Origin: Hyposmocoma kahamanoa
Taxonomy: Eukaryota; Arthropoda; Insecta; Lepidoptera; Cosmopterigidae
Assembly (NCBI RefSeq): GCF_003589595.1
Contig: NW_020654229.1
Span: 5,176,987-5,240,986, forward strand
Direction: 5' to 3'
DNA length: 64,000 nt
In this document: in pieces, positions 1-10,462 of the stretch
How positions within the stretch are numbered: the stretch's first letter is position 1
Layout: every line of letters starts with the position of its first letter
Made by a program: the position numbers and the translations under genes
The notes under the pieces: generated by a model
Told to the model about the DNA's origin: nothing
The model's database searches: none
What the model saw: only the letters and a program-made list of their open reading frames with translations

Positions 1-32
1 GTGTAACAATCGCGAAAACCTAAGAACACAAC
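1..32 (+). repeat. FR retroposon, 3' end cut by window edge
   Basis: The first bases match the terminal part (GTGTAACAATCGCGAAAACC) of the FR family seen at 2461-2641, 6466-6660, 25475-25630 and 47165-47335. The remainder lies before the window. Confidence 0.7.
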
Positions 33-225
33 AACAACACAACACGGTTTAAATTTAAAACTTTATTGCTCAAAATAATTACAATTATCTTATGTTAAAT
101 GTTAAGCAATGTTATGAATGCTGACTTGTGCCCGACTTATTGAAATGCACTAAAGTACAGGCGGTCGGCGACTCGTGCCGCCAAACGCTTACGTTAAAGG
201 TGTTCGATTACATCGAGCATGTGAA
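33..225. other. Unassigned AT-rich stretch
   Basis: It opens with an AAC-rich run and continues into sequence with no recognisable gene or repeat. Confidence 0.5.
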
Positions 226-380
226 GTCCCATGGGCCTGTTATTTCACCAGAACCCTGAACCTTCAAAACTGAAACGCACTTTGCTCACATTAGTGCTTG
301 GCGGTGGAAATAGTTAAGGTGGCAGGGCATTCCCTGGACTAAGTCTTTCACAAGGATCTATCTACTCCTTCTAAACTGTT
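226..380 (-). repeat. Family C repeat, partial
   Basis: On the minus strand this is the 5' half of family C: the AGGAGTAGAT start region, the GGAAATAGTTAAGGTGGCAG block and the CATGGGCCTGT block are recognisable against the fuller copies at 31370-31680 and 43325-43625. The A-tailed end is missing. Confidence 0.65.
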
Positions 381-639
381 TGTTCCGCATTTTTTATTTG
401 GAGTACCGTAGCGACATCTCTTTGAAATAGTTTAAACTAATTTTTCCTCTATATTATCGACTATAAATATTAAACTCTTGTAGAGTGTATGTGTGTATAT
501 ATTTGGTTACGAGTGAAGGCTGCAAGTCCCTCTTTCCCCTGTGTTACTCTTACACCACCTGACACTATAGTTTTCCTTGAATTCTTGGTAAGACTTATTG
601 GTGACTCGCAATTAGTAGAGGTGAAGCTGCCGAGGTTTG

Positions 640-1010
640 AACACCGTCGTAACGTGGCCTAACTATCGGTATTCTATAGAATATATCACAGAGATAGTAC
701 TAGAGAATTGCACAGTTAATTCCGCTTTTCCCTTTCCATCGTCGGGGGACCAGACTGGGGTTCCATCCCTATGTTGTGGATATTCCAAGGATTCACTCGA
801 AGAGTTTTGCTTCCACATGTATATGGCGAACGGTTATGGAGTGGAATTCCCTGCCTGCAGACTTGTTCCCTGAACGGTATAGCTTGGGCCTTTTCAAGAC
901 GAGAGTAACAAGACATTATGTATGCTCCATTGTCGACTTTATCGTCACTTTCCATGAGGGGGTCGATGCAGAAGCGACCGACCGACCGATTTCTTTTCAT
1001 TTAATAACTA
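640..1010 (+). pseudogene. LINE ORF2 C-terminal remnant
   Basis: Around 776-960 the plus strand encodes a stretch with WNSLPADLFPERYSLGLFKT, the C-terminal signature (W-N-S-L-P then F-P-x-x-Y-x-L-x-x-F-K) of insect non-LTR retrotransposon ORF2 proteins. Only the extreme C-terminus is present, as expected of a 5'-truncated copy. The frame is short and has no endonuclease or reverse transcriptase part. The 380-640 flank is unassigned. Confidence 0.65.
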
Positions 1011-1019
1011 ATTATGTAT

Positions 1020-1400
1020 AATCACGATATTTTCTTTCATCGTAAATTTATATTAGAGCCGTGACAATGTCCTCCATCTTTTACAATTGACATAGACCTT
1101 GTGCAATAATACAATAACTTAAGACAATGGCATTTCTCGAGATGTATCTATTGTATATATTTCCTAGATCGATGTACAATTAGCAACAAAAGTTAGAGCT
1201 TGAACGATCAGCGGAAGATCTTAAGTAAATCGTTGAGTATTATTTAGTCTATTGAATATCATGATATTTTACTAGCATGGTAATATTAAATACTACACTA
1301 GTTTTGTTATTATTAATAATACGAAGATGAAATAAACGCATACGAAAAAAGTATGTAACGTACGTACCTACGTAATTATAAAAAAAAATCAAAAGTATTT
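1020..1400. other. Unassigned AT-rich stretch
   Basis: There is no coding signal and no repeat recognised from elsewhere in the window. Confidence 0.4.
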
Positions 1401-1401
1401 G

Positions 1402-1611
1402 TTAAGTTTTATTGAAATATGTTCCCGGAAAGTGCGCGAAACGTAGAGGTGGACTATTTCCTTCAAATTCAACCCTCTTTCCAACAAAAAAAGAATCATC
1501 AAAATTGGTTTACAAATGCTATCGCTATATAGAGTTATTGCATAACATACATAACAAAAAGAATGCAGTCGAATTGAGAACCTCCTCCTTTTTGGAAGTC
1601 GGTTAAAATAT
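1402..1611 (-). repeat. Family E repeat, internally deleted
   Basis: Read on the minus strand it begins ACCGACTTCCAAAAAGGAGG and passes through the E landmarks TTCTCAATTCGACTG, GTTGGAAAGAGG and GCGCACTTTCCGG. The 66-residue plus-strand ORF across it is a shadow of the repeat, not a gene. Confidence 0.75.
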
Positions 1612-1629
1612 TAAGATATTCAATATAAA

Positions 1630-1762
1630 TACACTCATAGTCCCGCACTAGGGAAACCCTGCATTGCGGGTACCATGGACACACACATAGATAACCACAA
1701 ATTACACCCAAACCCACGAGAGAAATAAATGTGGATTATACAATTGTTTCTTCTGGCCGAGA
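1630..1762 (-). repeat. SINE A, 3' part
   Basis: The minus strand carries the SINE A body (ATTTATTTCTCTCGTGGG, GTGTGTCCATGG, TTTCCCTAGTGCGGG). The tRNA-like head with A and B boxes is missing, a 5' truncation typical of retroposition. Confidence 0.75.
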
Positions 1763-2239
1763 TTATTCACACATTGTGCAGTCTTCATCTACACAATTTA
1801 AAAAATTGAAAACATATTGAATATTATAGTAGGTAACATAATTATATCTCCGTGCCAAAAGTATTTTAGAAAAAAGGAGACACATAAGCCTAATCATTAA
1901 TACATTACGTATTAATGGTTAGGCGAAAACCAGCACCACTAGCCCGACAAACAATGTATCGCTACGCATTGACAGCTGACTAACGCTGTGAAGTCACTGC
2001 GCATTGGCCCCGTTCATGGAATATTCGACACAAAAGGCGGTATAAACCAATAATAGATACACAAACAACTTTTATACAGATTTTTCTTTTGTTACTGTTA
2101 GGAGCGAATTTATTTGAATTATAAGTTTTTATACAATGATATTATGTGGGTGTATTTCTAAATATAGTTAGGTTAGGTTAAATGGTGTGTACATAAAAAT
2201 ACAATAAGGACAAGTACTTCTCAGAACGAACTCTCACAA
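1763..2239. other. Unassigned stretch
   Basis: No gene is seen. Around 2168 there is GTTAGGTTAGG, about two TTAGG-like units, too short to mean anything telomeric. Confidence 0.4.
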
Positions 2240-2460
2240 GGAGCTCTACTGCTAAATGTACCTTGCTGAGTGAAGAAAAACTTTCCTAGATTTCTCACAG
2301 ATGGCAAGGAAGTCGTTATTTACCAGGAACAAGCACATAGAAAAATTCGTAGCGTTTATCCGTAGCTTAGTTGGCATAGCGCCTGACACGATTTTCTAGG
2401 AGACGTTTTGGTTCGAATCCAGCGGATCGAAGTGAGTTTTTTGTAAGTATTCAATCTAAT
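2240..2460 (+). repeat. SINE B, interrupted by FR element
   Basis: It contains the SINE B tRNA-like core: an A-box-like TAGCTTAGTTGGC at about 2364 and a B-box GGTTCGAATCC at about 2410. Its 3' tail (TATTCAATCTAAT) is duplicated around the FR insertion at 2461-2641, so the SINE is older than that FR copy. Confidence 0.7.
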
Positions 2461-2641
2461 AGGAATGAAACTATTTTTCCGGATTTAAATCGCGTATATT
2501 TGTTTTTTCAAACAAACCGACGTTTCGGGCCCTTTACAAGGTCCCATGGTCACGGTTGACTTTTTTTTTTCGCGCGATTTAAATCCGGAAAAATAGTTTC
2601 ATTCCTATGTGTAACAATCGCGAAAACCTAAGAACTCGATA
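2461..2641 (+). mobile_element. FR retroposon-like element with 13-bp target duplication
   Basis: The element is flanked by TATTCAATCTAAT at 2448-2460 and again at 2642-2654. Internally an inverted pair (GGAATGAAACTATTTTTCC and its complement) brackets the centre, and the right side ends AACCTAAGAACTCGATA. Other copies have 10- and 12-bp duplications. Variable duplication length suggests target-primed reverse transcription rather than a cut-and-paste transposase, but no poly(A) tail or Pol III box is visible. Confidence 0.7.
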
Positions 2642-2699
2642 TATTCAATCTAATTTCACAAAAGTAAAAAATAATTGAATATCAATTTAATAAACATTT

Positions 2700-3020
2700 A
2701 AAATATTCAATCTTTGTTTAATAATTATAATAAACTAGTGGAGTAATTTCACAAAAAATAATTGAATATCATTGTGGTGAAACATTCTGACATTCAATTA
2801 AACTTTATTACAATTATTAACGTGACATCTCTAGTCAGTGGCTGGTAGCTGTAAAGATACCTCCCTAAGTGAAGAAAAACTTACATAGATTTCTCATAGA
2901 TGGCGCTACGGCAAAAAAGTAGTTAAAAACATCTGCAACAAACACATGGAAATATTCATGGTTTCGTTCCGTGGTTAAGAACCGATTTTTTTCTAAGGGT
3001 TTGGATCTTTAATCGTTTAT
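2700..3020 (+). repeat. SINE B copy, degenerate
   Basis: It shows the order CTAGTGGAGTAATTTCAC, GACATCTCTAG, GGTAGCTGTAAAG, AGATGGCGCTACGG and then CGTTCCGTGG, the landmarks of fuller SINE B copies at 42985-43300 and 55840-56345. The B box is lost. Confidence 0.6.
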
Positions 3021-3064
3021 AGTACAGGAAAAAACACACAATACACATAACTCGAAAAAAAAGT

Positions 3065-3330
3065 TCTGCTTATTTCATAAAGAATTTTTTAGTGGCGTGC
3101 TTGCGTCGCGTTTGCATCGCTGCTTAAAATCGCGCGCGTGTGTAAAGGTAGACGATTAGCGACTGTATCTCTACTGCATCGCGTTTGTGTCGCGTTTGCA
3201 TCGCTGCTAAAAGTCGTCGTGTGTAATCGCTCTTAATTTTAAGCTATTTAAAGCTATGAGTGGCACTGCAATCGCTATGGACAGGCGTGCTTACTAGATG
3301 CACGACTAGTTCGTCTCAACCATAGATGTA
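3065..3330. repeat. CG-rich direct repeat plus family C fragment
   Basis: A motif reading TCGCGTTTGCATCGCTGCT occurs twice (about 3107 and 3190), forming a short imperfect tandem. From about 3244 a family C 3' fragment follows (GAGTGGCACTGCAA, GCACGACTAGTTCGTC). Confidence 0.5.
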
Positions 3331-3439
3331 GGAAAAAAGGTCCCAACCATTGGCGTCATAAAAAACATTAAAAAAATACATAATAATTCAAACAGGTAAA
3401 TCAAAATACTACCTAACTAAACATGTGTACAAAACCTTC

Positions 3440-3852
3440 GCGGCATTATATGTTGGCTTTAACAAAACGGATTGAAACCATCCAACTTTAAATGTACCGA
3501 AACCAAGGACTACCCTTACGGTCTGTAGACAGGCGAGGGAAGCACTCCCAACGCTCAATGCCAGTCTATCTCGAATATTTATTAAACTCAAAAGGCAAGA
3601 GCTTCGCACTCTAACTGCCGCCCTAACGGGTCATGGTCCATACAATAAACACCTTTTCAATTTAGGTATCACGGACAGCCCTCTATGCAGAGCGTGCATG
3701 GAGGGGGAGGAAACGGCTGCGCACATCCTACTACTGTGCAAACTACAGGGCAAAGTACCTTGGAGTGCCAAGATCGCTCCCCGAAGTCTTCAGCAAACCG
3801 AGGAGGCTGCTGAGATTCCTGGAGGAGCTTGGGTGGCACGAGTAGGACCCTG
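3440..3852 (+). pseudogene. LINE ORF2 C-terminal remnant (zinc-knuckle end)
   Basis: The plus strand encodes LTGHGPYNKHLFNLGI followed by a C-x2-C...H-x4-C pattern (LCRACMEGEETAAHILLLC), the cysteine-histidine tail that follows the RNase H-like region in jockey/R1-type ORF2 proteins. A frameshift near 3765 moves the reading frame: the next matching peptide, LGVPRSLPEVFS...LLRFLEELGW, is in another frame. The copy is therefore 5' truncated and inactive. Confidence 0.75.
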
Positions 3853-3854
3853 CA

Positions 3855-3940
3855 CCCAACACACGCAAAATAGGCGCCTTGACGTCGAGTTGCGGACACC
3901 AGCCCGTTACACCAAGTACCAAGTACCGAAACCAACCTGT
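3855..3940 (+). repeat. Small dispersed repeat (CACGCAAAATAGGCGCC)
   Basis: An approximately 80-bp unit (CACGCAAAATAGGCGCCTTG ... CCGTTACACCAAGTACC) recurs at 42599-42676 and, shortened, at 19080-19125. Here it directly abuts the LINE remnant. Confidence 0.6.
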
Positions 3941-5086
3941 GCAAACAACCGTACCCTGATAGGTTTCTGGTGGCGATACAGGCACACTCCGGACACTCCA
4001 CACAACGCTCGAAAGTTAGTTACCTACTACTACATACAGCAAGGCGCTGTCTGCACACGCGTAAATGTGTGCGTGAAGTGGCAAGGTTACCCATCAATTT
4101 CTCGTACTATTACGTTACGTGGTCAGAGCGGCAACATAGCGAAAATTCTAGCGCGAATCTGTTATCTACAATTCTATTAATAAAATTCTTATAATTACAC
4201 ATGTTCATTAGGTATTAATATCGATATAATACTCGTATTATATTTTTCGTTAATTCACTAACTAGAATAATATTGAAGATTTATTTAAAAAATATATTGG
4301 AAGCACTTAAAATGTTATATTTTGGACAGGTACTTTTATAAGGTAACCAAGGTATTTGAAATTGCGTGTCCAAGTTCATCATTACCTAGTTAATAATTGG
4401 GTATATTCACTACGTAATATTTATCGGCAATACAAATTGAAAATTCGAGAACCCTTGGCTACTAGCTCACGAAGTTAAGGCGTCTCATTATATTGATATA
4501 ATAAATCTGTATTATGTGTTACTCTGCACTAAATAAATGAAGAAAACCATAGCTGAATGAGTCTCGGACAAATTTCATTTTACTTCCTTTGTTTCATCTT
4601 TCGGAAAACGGAAGAAACTCCTCTCTTATCTCGTTTAGATGACGATAAACAGCCGTCCACAACACAATTCACAACCGTTATAAATAGTAACATAAAATGA
4701 TGTTATATATTAACGTACAAGTTTCGTAATGAATAAAAGAAAACTATATTCAAATATCAAAGCTATTTTCGTGTTAGCACGAAAATAGCTCTCCGACAGC
4801 CTTATTGCCGTTCAGTCAATGTGCGGGGTGTGGTGCGGTATCTAAGGATAGTGAGGGGCGGAGAGAGTCCGTTCTCGTTCTTTTTTGTTCTCTGATACAG
4901 GTTTTATCTAACTTGGACGTCAATCTGTACAAATACACCACAAACAGACGCAACACCCGTGTGGTATCGCTGTTAAGGCGATTCCAATAAAAACTTTTTT
5001 GCTATATTAAGTGGTTTTGGTATTTACTATTAAATAACGTTCCTATAAAAAATACATCTGAATGTACTAATTTTTTACACGACCTT
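3941..5086. other. Unassigned stretch
   Basis: AT-rich with short non-overlapping ORFs and no recognised protein. A small hairpin (CTATTTTCGTG / CACGAAAATAG) lies at about 4762-4790. Confidence 0.4.
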
Positions 5087-5087
5087 T

Positions 5088-5510
5088 ATTTTTGGAGCAG
5101 CTTCAAAACCAGTGTATTAGATTTGTGTTCGGTTTGAAAAAGGACGATCACATTTCCGGTATAGAGATAAGCTGAAGTTGCTGCCTGTCCATCTCCGTAG
5201 AAATACCCACATATTATGTTTCTTATATAAAATCCTTTTCCATCCCTCTTCTCCTAGTTATCTTCGTGAGTGCTTCCAGTACCGTCAGACTATGAGTGAC
5301 CGCCTGCGTTCCGGTACTAATTTGTCCCTCGTCATTCCACAACACAGTTTATAAAAGTATTCGGAATCATTCACAGTGAACTTTGCTCCTATGTGGAAAG
5401 TTCTCTCAGTCCAAGTCAGACAGTCACCTTCGTTTTGGACTTTCAGAGATGCCCTTTTGAAATCTTGGTATTATTCAGGCTCCTCATGTTAGAGCTTAGA
5501 AAATATTTAT
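5088..5510 (+). pseudogene. LINE ORF2 C-terminal remnant (CR1/jockey type)
   Basis: Peptides on shifting plus frames match a LINE C-terminus: LEQLQNQCIRFVFGLKK, then LPVHLRRNTHI-like and ECFQYR-like blocks, and near the end a degenerate form of the V-R-L-W-N-x-L-P region. At least two frameshifts are needed to join them. Confidence 0.6.
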
Positions 5511-5639
5511 TTTCTTATCACATATTTAGTTATAGTCTTATTCTATATGTTAATTTTATTATATTATATTTTATATGTATTCGTGTGTACATTTCATATA
5601 ATAAATTTATTATTTAATTATTGAGTATGTAGCGTTCAG

Positions 5640-5962
5640 CACCCTCCCTATTTTCCAGATAGGTACCGGAGCTGTAGGCACGCTCGCTTAACTAACGGTT
5701 TCCCTCCTTAAGGACAATGGAGATCTGAAGGGGGAAGATGTTTTGAGCATCTTTAATCGATGCGTCATGACAGCTTTCTTAGAAACATTATAGAAGGAAA
5801 GACCGAAGGAAATAGAGGCAGAAGATGACCGAGACGAAGGTATTTAGATTACATAAGGGAAAAGTTAATGTCGTATCGTATCAGAAAGTTAGGGCGCGTA
5901 ACAGAGATGTGGGCGATTACTTCACCGACAAGAGCTTAGCTCTTAAATATCCTATTTAAGAG
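5640..5962 (+). pseudogene. LINE ORF2 C-terminal remnant (RTE-like)
   Basis: The frame reading MRHDSFLRNIIEGKTEGNRG then PRRRYLDYIREKL is the basic C-terminal tail G-x-R-G-R-G-R-P-R-x-x-Y-L-D-x-I found in a group of insect LINEs. A stop interrupts it. A second copy of the same segment lies on the minus strand at 61760-62175. Confidence 0.65.
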
Positions 5963-5994
5963 GATTGGGGAAAATAAATACATGCATACATAAG

Positions 5995-6440
5995 CTCACG
6001 CCCTTGTGCCACCGGAGGGGTAGGCAGAGATCACGGAACGCCACCTTATTTTATTCTGACACAAGTTTCGAGTCTCGCTACTACACTTTTCTTACACTTC
6101 TTTTATTCTTATCACTTCGTATCCCAGCCTTTTTGAGGACATCACTGATCTGGTTAATGTAAGTCCTTCCGAGACGTCCTCTTAAAACCCTTCCATCCAC
6201 ATTCGCATTATATCCATCAGTTCTACATGCCCAAACACCTCAACATTCCTTTCTCTATTCTAGCCACCACATACTGTTTCAAGCTACATTTTTCCTTATA
6301 AATCTAGTCCGTATTCTTCACTCTACCACTCTACTTTATTTCACATATTTTCCTCAAAGATGTCGTCTCCACTGCATTAATTCTACATTCACGCTTCTCC
6401 AACCCAACTTTCACTACCAAACGTCAGTGTAGGAAATAAA
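5995..6440 (-). pseudogene. LINE ORF2 C-terminal remnant (RTE-like)
   Basis: On the minus strand VVARIEKGMLRC, then after a frameshift FGHVELMD and NVDGRVLRGRLGRTYINQIS are seen, ending SDKNKRSVRKV and a stop. The order matches the C-terminal end of RTE-like ORF2. The frame breaks mark it as dead. Confidence 0.7.
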
Positions 6441-6465
6441 TAAATAAATTTATTATTATTATTAT

Positions 6466-6660
6466 CGAGTTCTTAGGTTTTCGCGATTGTTACACATATG
6501 AAATGAAACTATTTTATTGAGATTTAAATCGCGTATATTTGTTTTATCAAACAAACCAACGTCAATCAACCGTGACCACGGGACCTATAAAGGGCCCGAA
6601 ACTTTAGTTTGTTTGAAAAAACAAATATACGCGATTTGAATCCGGAAAAAGTTTCATTTT
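6466..6660 (-). mobile_element. FR retroposon-like element with 10-bp duplication
   Basis: It runs from CGAGTTCTTAGGTTTTCGCG to GTTTCATTTT and is flanked by TTATTATTAT at 6456-6465 and 6661-6670. The host site is a TAT microsatellite, so the exact duplication length is uncertain. Confidence 0.65.
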
Positions 6661-6825
6661 TTATTATTATGTGGTCATCGTCTGAGGCCTTCGCATATGA
6701 GAGTAACCACACTATTATTAACTTGGAATTTGAGTCTTTTTTTTTGCTTTGAGTCGGTCAGAAAAACCTTTATGTCCACGTAAGCGGTTCGAGCGGAAGC
6801 GAAAAGCGCAATGTCTTTTTCGATC

Positions 6826-7076
6826 TTATTCCATGTCGACAAAGGTGGTGACTCCTAATAGCTTCCAAAGTGCAAACTGCTGGACCAATAACATCATCTC
6901 AAACATTGACATCAAAAGATTCCTACCGCCACCAGCTTGTCCAACTTTATCTCTTACAGATCTTCTCTAAGCAGAAGAGTAAATAAGTAACGTTCAAAAA
7001 CAGAAGTTGCGTTTTCGAAAACGCTTCTTAATACAAAATTTTCTGATTTCATAGTAGAAATTCTAGAACGACTTTT
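6826..7076 (-). pseudogene. Possible broken continuation of the 7077-7484 gene
   Basis: After the TAG at 7077 the same minus frame stays open for about 38 codons (containing NFVLRSVFENATSVFERYLF) before TAA. From there another frame reads RSVRDKVGQAGGGRNLLMSM followed by a methionine- and leucine-rich segment and TAA at 6826-6828. This could be decayed coding sequence, or exons whose splice sites I cannot place. I do not recognise the protein. Confidence 0.3.
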
Positions 7077-7484
7077 CTAACTAACAGTACAATAAGGATT
7101 ACCAACCTTTCCTTCAATAACATTGCTATTAACACTATGAATGTTCTCTGCAAGTTTGTAAACATTGCTCTCTACGGAAATACTCTCGGTCACTGTATTA
7201 GTTACATCTGTAGTAATATTAAAAACATCACTATCTGTCATGTCTATTGTTTCCGTTGTAGATATATCTTCGTTTTTTAAATTCTCATTGCTGTCTATTG
7301 GTGAAACTACTTTGACGTCTTTGAATTCTTCATTTTTTACTTCTGTGTGATCTTGTTTGTCTATGGCATCTATGCGTTCACTGCTTCGTAATAAATCTGT
7401 TTTTATTACATCTGTGTCGTCACTTTCGGCGGTAATTGATATGATTATGTTGATGACTAGAAAAAGGGCTAGTTTGGTGGCCAT
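7077..7484 (-). CDS. Small secreted acidic Ser/Thr-rich protein, unknown function
   Basis: The 135-residue frame opens with MATKLALFLVINIIISITAE, a clear signal peptide with probable cleavage after ITA. The rest is acidic, rich in Asp, Glu, Ser, Thr and Asn, with no cysteines except near the end and no domain I recognise. The ATG has a good animal context (CCAAAATGG). About 40 bp upstream on the minus strand is a convincing 3' splice acceptor (pyrimidine-rich ...TTTTATTTTCAG at about 7523), suggesting a non-coding first exon further right. The TAG may be the true end, or the exon may end earlier (for example at AAAG|GTTGGT). Sequence below it keeps coding character, so the gene may be longer or partly decayed. 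No homologue is known to me. Confidence 0.5.
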   Translation of the reverse strand: MATKLALFLVINIIISITAESDDTDVIKTDLLRSSERIDAIDKQDHTEVKNEEFKDVKVVSPIDSNENLKNEDISTTETIDMTDSDVFNITTDVTNTVTESISVESNVYKLAENIHSVNSNVIEGKVGNPYCTVS

Positions 7485-7522
7485 TTTGGTTTTTGATGTC
7501 CTTATGCACGCATCTTTTGGAT

Positions 7523-7538
7523 ATCTGAAAATAAAATG
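7523..7538 (-). other. Putative 3' splice acceptor upstream of secreted-protein exon
   Basis: Reading the minus strand, CACATTTTATTTTCAG precedes ATATCCAAAAG, a typical polypyrimidine-AG acceptor. It would place the signal-peptide ATG near the start of the second exon. Confidence 0.5.
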
Positions 7539-7654
7539 TGATTGTTAGGTTATTATTATATGAAATGTTTCATATTTAAATGAGGAAGGGTGTGTTAATC
7601 ACCCCCAGTGAATTAGAATCATGTTATCTCAGCTTTCTATAAGTAAGGGTCAAT

Positions 7655-7850
7655 GAATTTTGCTGGTGAAATTACAGGAACATGGGACTTGTCAATTTTG
7701 TCTAAGGGTGACGGGCGCAGTAGCAGGGCCGTTCAGATCTTTGCGATTTAAAGCTCTGCGTGGCACTGCAACTGTTATGGATAGACGTATAGCTTACCAC
7801 CAGGCGTACGACTTGCCTGTCCCGTCACTTAATATTATTAAAAAAAAAGG
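7655..7850 (+). repeat. Family C repeat, 3' part with A-tail
   Basis: It contains GCTGGTGAAATTACAGGAAC, CATGGGACTTGTCAA, GATTTAAAGCTCTG and TCCCGTCACTTAATATTATT followed by an A run. The 68-residue ORF here is the repeat, not a gene. Confidence 0.75.
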
Positions 7851-8628
7851 AAATTGTTATCCGTAAAGAAAAAATTTAATTTAATTTAAAAAAAAATTAA
7901 TTTTGATTATATTTCATTGATGTAGTTTCATTCTCTACTGTACTTATTAATAGAAACGGTTGGGTAGGGATAAGTGGAAATGAAATTCCACTTCTCCCAA
8001 CCAGTGCTGGCGTGGTAGGGAAGAGTGAAACAAAAAGTGCAATTGTCCCCACCAGGGGGGACAGCTGGTAGAGACTAATGGAACAGGCCTTATTTATAGA
8101 AACAAATTACAAATTCCGTGTGATTGGTAACTACAGAGACAAAAATTCAATTATTCCATAATCGTGAATATTTTCTTAAGACTGATGAAGTTTTAAGAAT
8201 ATTCATTTACTTAGTTGGTGTTTAATAAATACACGTGTATTTGATGAGGTCGTCGATATATGAATAGAGATAGGCAAGCGCCCGGGTTTCAACCCGGCGC
8301 TTTGTTGGGACCGGATTTAAATCGGATTAAAACCCTTTATCGCCTGAAATCGAAGGCAAAAACTACTTACAACGAAATACTCTTGTAAATCGAGTTTTGT
8401 ACAAATGTAATGATATTATTACAAAATGTGTATTGCTTCTGATCTAAACGGTTTCATTTGCCTTTATATTGAATCCATGAAAGAAAAAACGAATACTCGC
8501 CAAAACTCACACATTCTCAATTTGAAACACTACAAAATCTCGATATTGATTGGTCGTAGTTTCAAATTTAAAAAGAAATAACAAATTCTGGATTGTTAAT
8601 ATAATTTAAACTTTACTCTGTTGGCATA
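7851..8628. other. Unassigned stretch with a small imperfect palindrome
   Basis: Around 7955-8005 GGTTGGGTAGGGATAAGTGG is followed by the near-complement CCACTTCTCCCAACC, and the GGTAGGGAAGAGTG motif recurs just after it. This may be a degraded MITE. Nothing else was recognised. Confidence 0.35.
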
Positions 8629-8904
8629 TCGACCCCTCCTACGTAAAGTATCGTATGTCGAAATTGCCAAGTTTACAGGGGAGCGTTTTAAAGTTCTGAA
8701 TTCACTGAAAGAGTGATCACCATAGATCATCTAACCGATGTCTAGGATTTTATAATACTCTATGTGAGTAATGAGCTTTGCCGAATAAAACTGAGAAATG
8801 CTAAAGTCACGTGTTGTGCTCGTTTCAGTAAATTCAGAACTTTGAAACGCTTCCCTGTAAACTTGGCAATTTCGACATACGATACTTTACGTCGGAGGGG
8901 TCGA
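8629..8904. mobile_element. MITE with about 80-bp terminal inverted repeats
   Basis: The left arm starts TCGACCCCTCCTACGTAAAG and the right arm ends CTTTACGTCGGAGGGGTCGA. The arms stay complementary for about 80 bp each, with a few mismatches (for example through AATTGCCAAGTTTACAGGG). About 110 bp of loop contains no ORF. No target duplication longer than TA is evident, so superfamily is open. Confidence 0.75.
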
Positions 8905-9835
8905 ATTATCCTTGAAAGTTAAATACCGTTAATACTATTGAAATTTCTATCAATGTGCTGCCATCTAGCGGTTAATTGCTGAATGACGACGAATTGGAGT
9001 TATTAATTTAATTCTTCGAACAAGAAGCGACCATAATGCAGGGCCACAAAACAAATATTTCGATAAACAGAAAATTGAAAATTTATTAAAATAACACTTC
9101 CCAGTGATATGAAACAGCACCACGGATAATATTTTTGGTCCGGCTATCATTTTTGCACTCTAAAACAGCACAATAAGGCATTTTATAGAGGATTTGCACG
9201 AAAGAATGACACAACCGTACCATACAAAGCGAAAATGGCGGACTGAACTCAGATAGGACTTTCGAAACCTATAGTTGGTTGACACGCGTCTGACGGTAAT
9301 TAACCACTGCTACTGTATTTTTTGTTCTGTGATTGAATCGATAGATTCAATCAGTTACAAATCGATACAAAAGATCGTACGCACTTGAATCGATCCTCAT
9401 AAAAATCGAATCGTAATGTGCATCCTTAGTAGTGAGAAGCCACAGGATTGCGGTGGGTTTTGTGTGGAGGTGCCTCTTTTTCGTCTAAATAAGATTTTTT
9501 TCATCGAAATTTGTAAAAGTGTGGAATTATACCACATTACGTATTCGCCGTTTCTGCCTACGATTTTGGGCAGAAATGAGTTAAAACCTTTGGGTAGAAA
9601 CACGGTTAAAACCCGAGCGGGTCGATTGAGTTTGAATTCACTTCCCACCTCTGTATATGAATAATAAATAAAAAAGTATTTTCTAATTGAATGCCTCAAC
9701 TTATTTACAGTATTTTACATAATGTAAACAAGTTACACATAAATTTTAGTCGTATATGTAAAACTAGTGTTTATAATTCGTATGTAAATAGTCTGGGTTA
9801 AGTCATATGTCCTTTATTAATTAACCGTCTGCAAA
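8905..9835. other. Unassigned stretch; overlapping ORFs on both strands
   Basis: Between 9397 and 9699 open frames of 82 and 100 codons overlap on opposite strands. Neither resembles a known protein. A palindromic ATTGAATCGATAGATTCAAT lies at about 9333. Confidence 0.3.
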
Positions 9836-10085
9836 AAAAGAAGGAGGTTCTCAATTCGGATGTAGGTTTTTTGTAAGTATATTTCGCGATAACTCCATTT
9901 GTGAACCGATTCTTTTTTTTTGTTGGAAAAGGGGTACCTCAATAGTGGCCCATGTCAATTCGCAGAAAATATTCCATCCCCAAGGGCAAACTAGGGGATG
10001 AATCCAGTTTCGCGCACTTTCCGGTAACCTCCAAATTCCACCAAGTTTTGAGGTCGGTTTTTTAGTACTCTGTTGGTACGGAGAA
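9836..10085 (+). repeat. Family E repeat
   Basis: The E landmarks appear in order from GGAGGTTCTCAATTCGG to TTTGAGGTCGGTTTTTTAGT. The minus ORF across it is a repeat shadow. Confidence 0.75.
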
Positions 10086-10462
10086 TATCTAGCAGGCACG
10101 CGATCAAAATGAATTACATACAGTTATATTTCCCCAGTGATCGTAAATTCAGTTGCAATTATAAATGGTGTTGGTGACGGGAAGCAATAGCCCGTTTACT
10201 TCGTTTCCGATGCGAGAGACGCAGGTTCGAGGCGACGCGAGTGGCGCTCGGCGACTCTTGACACCCTACGCCCTTGTAGGTCGCACATCCTGCACCATAG
10301 AGTAAACCGGCACTGCTCTAAAACCCCGTCTGCATTAGCTATACTCAACCTGCGCCCCCCAAGCATGCAGTAGGCTCCTTGTGAAAAAGTTCGTATGGGA
10401 AGTATGCCACCACCACCTTACCTATTTCTGCCGCCTATTGGTAATATGAGTGTTATACTTCG
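10086..10462 (+). repeat. CG-rich spacer with family C 5' fragment
   Basis: From about 10372 the family C head (GGCTCCTTGTGAAAAAGTTC, CTTACCTATTTCTGCCGCC) is present. Before it, ACGCAGGTTCGAGGCGACGC resembles a tRNA B box, but no convincing A box precedes it. Confidence 0.4.

Noticed and set aside
2165..2180. TTAGG-like telomeric repeat
   Set aside because: Only about two units; far too short for telomere or interstitial telomere sequence.
9397..9699. Overlapping 82- and 100-codon ORFs as genes
   Set aside because: They are mutual shadows on opposite strands with no recognised homology.
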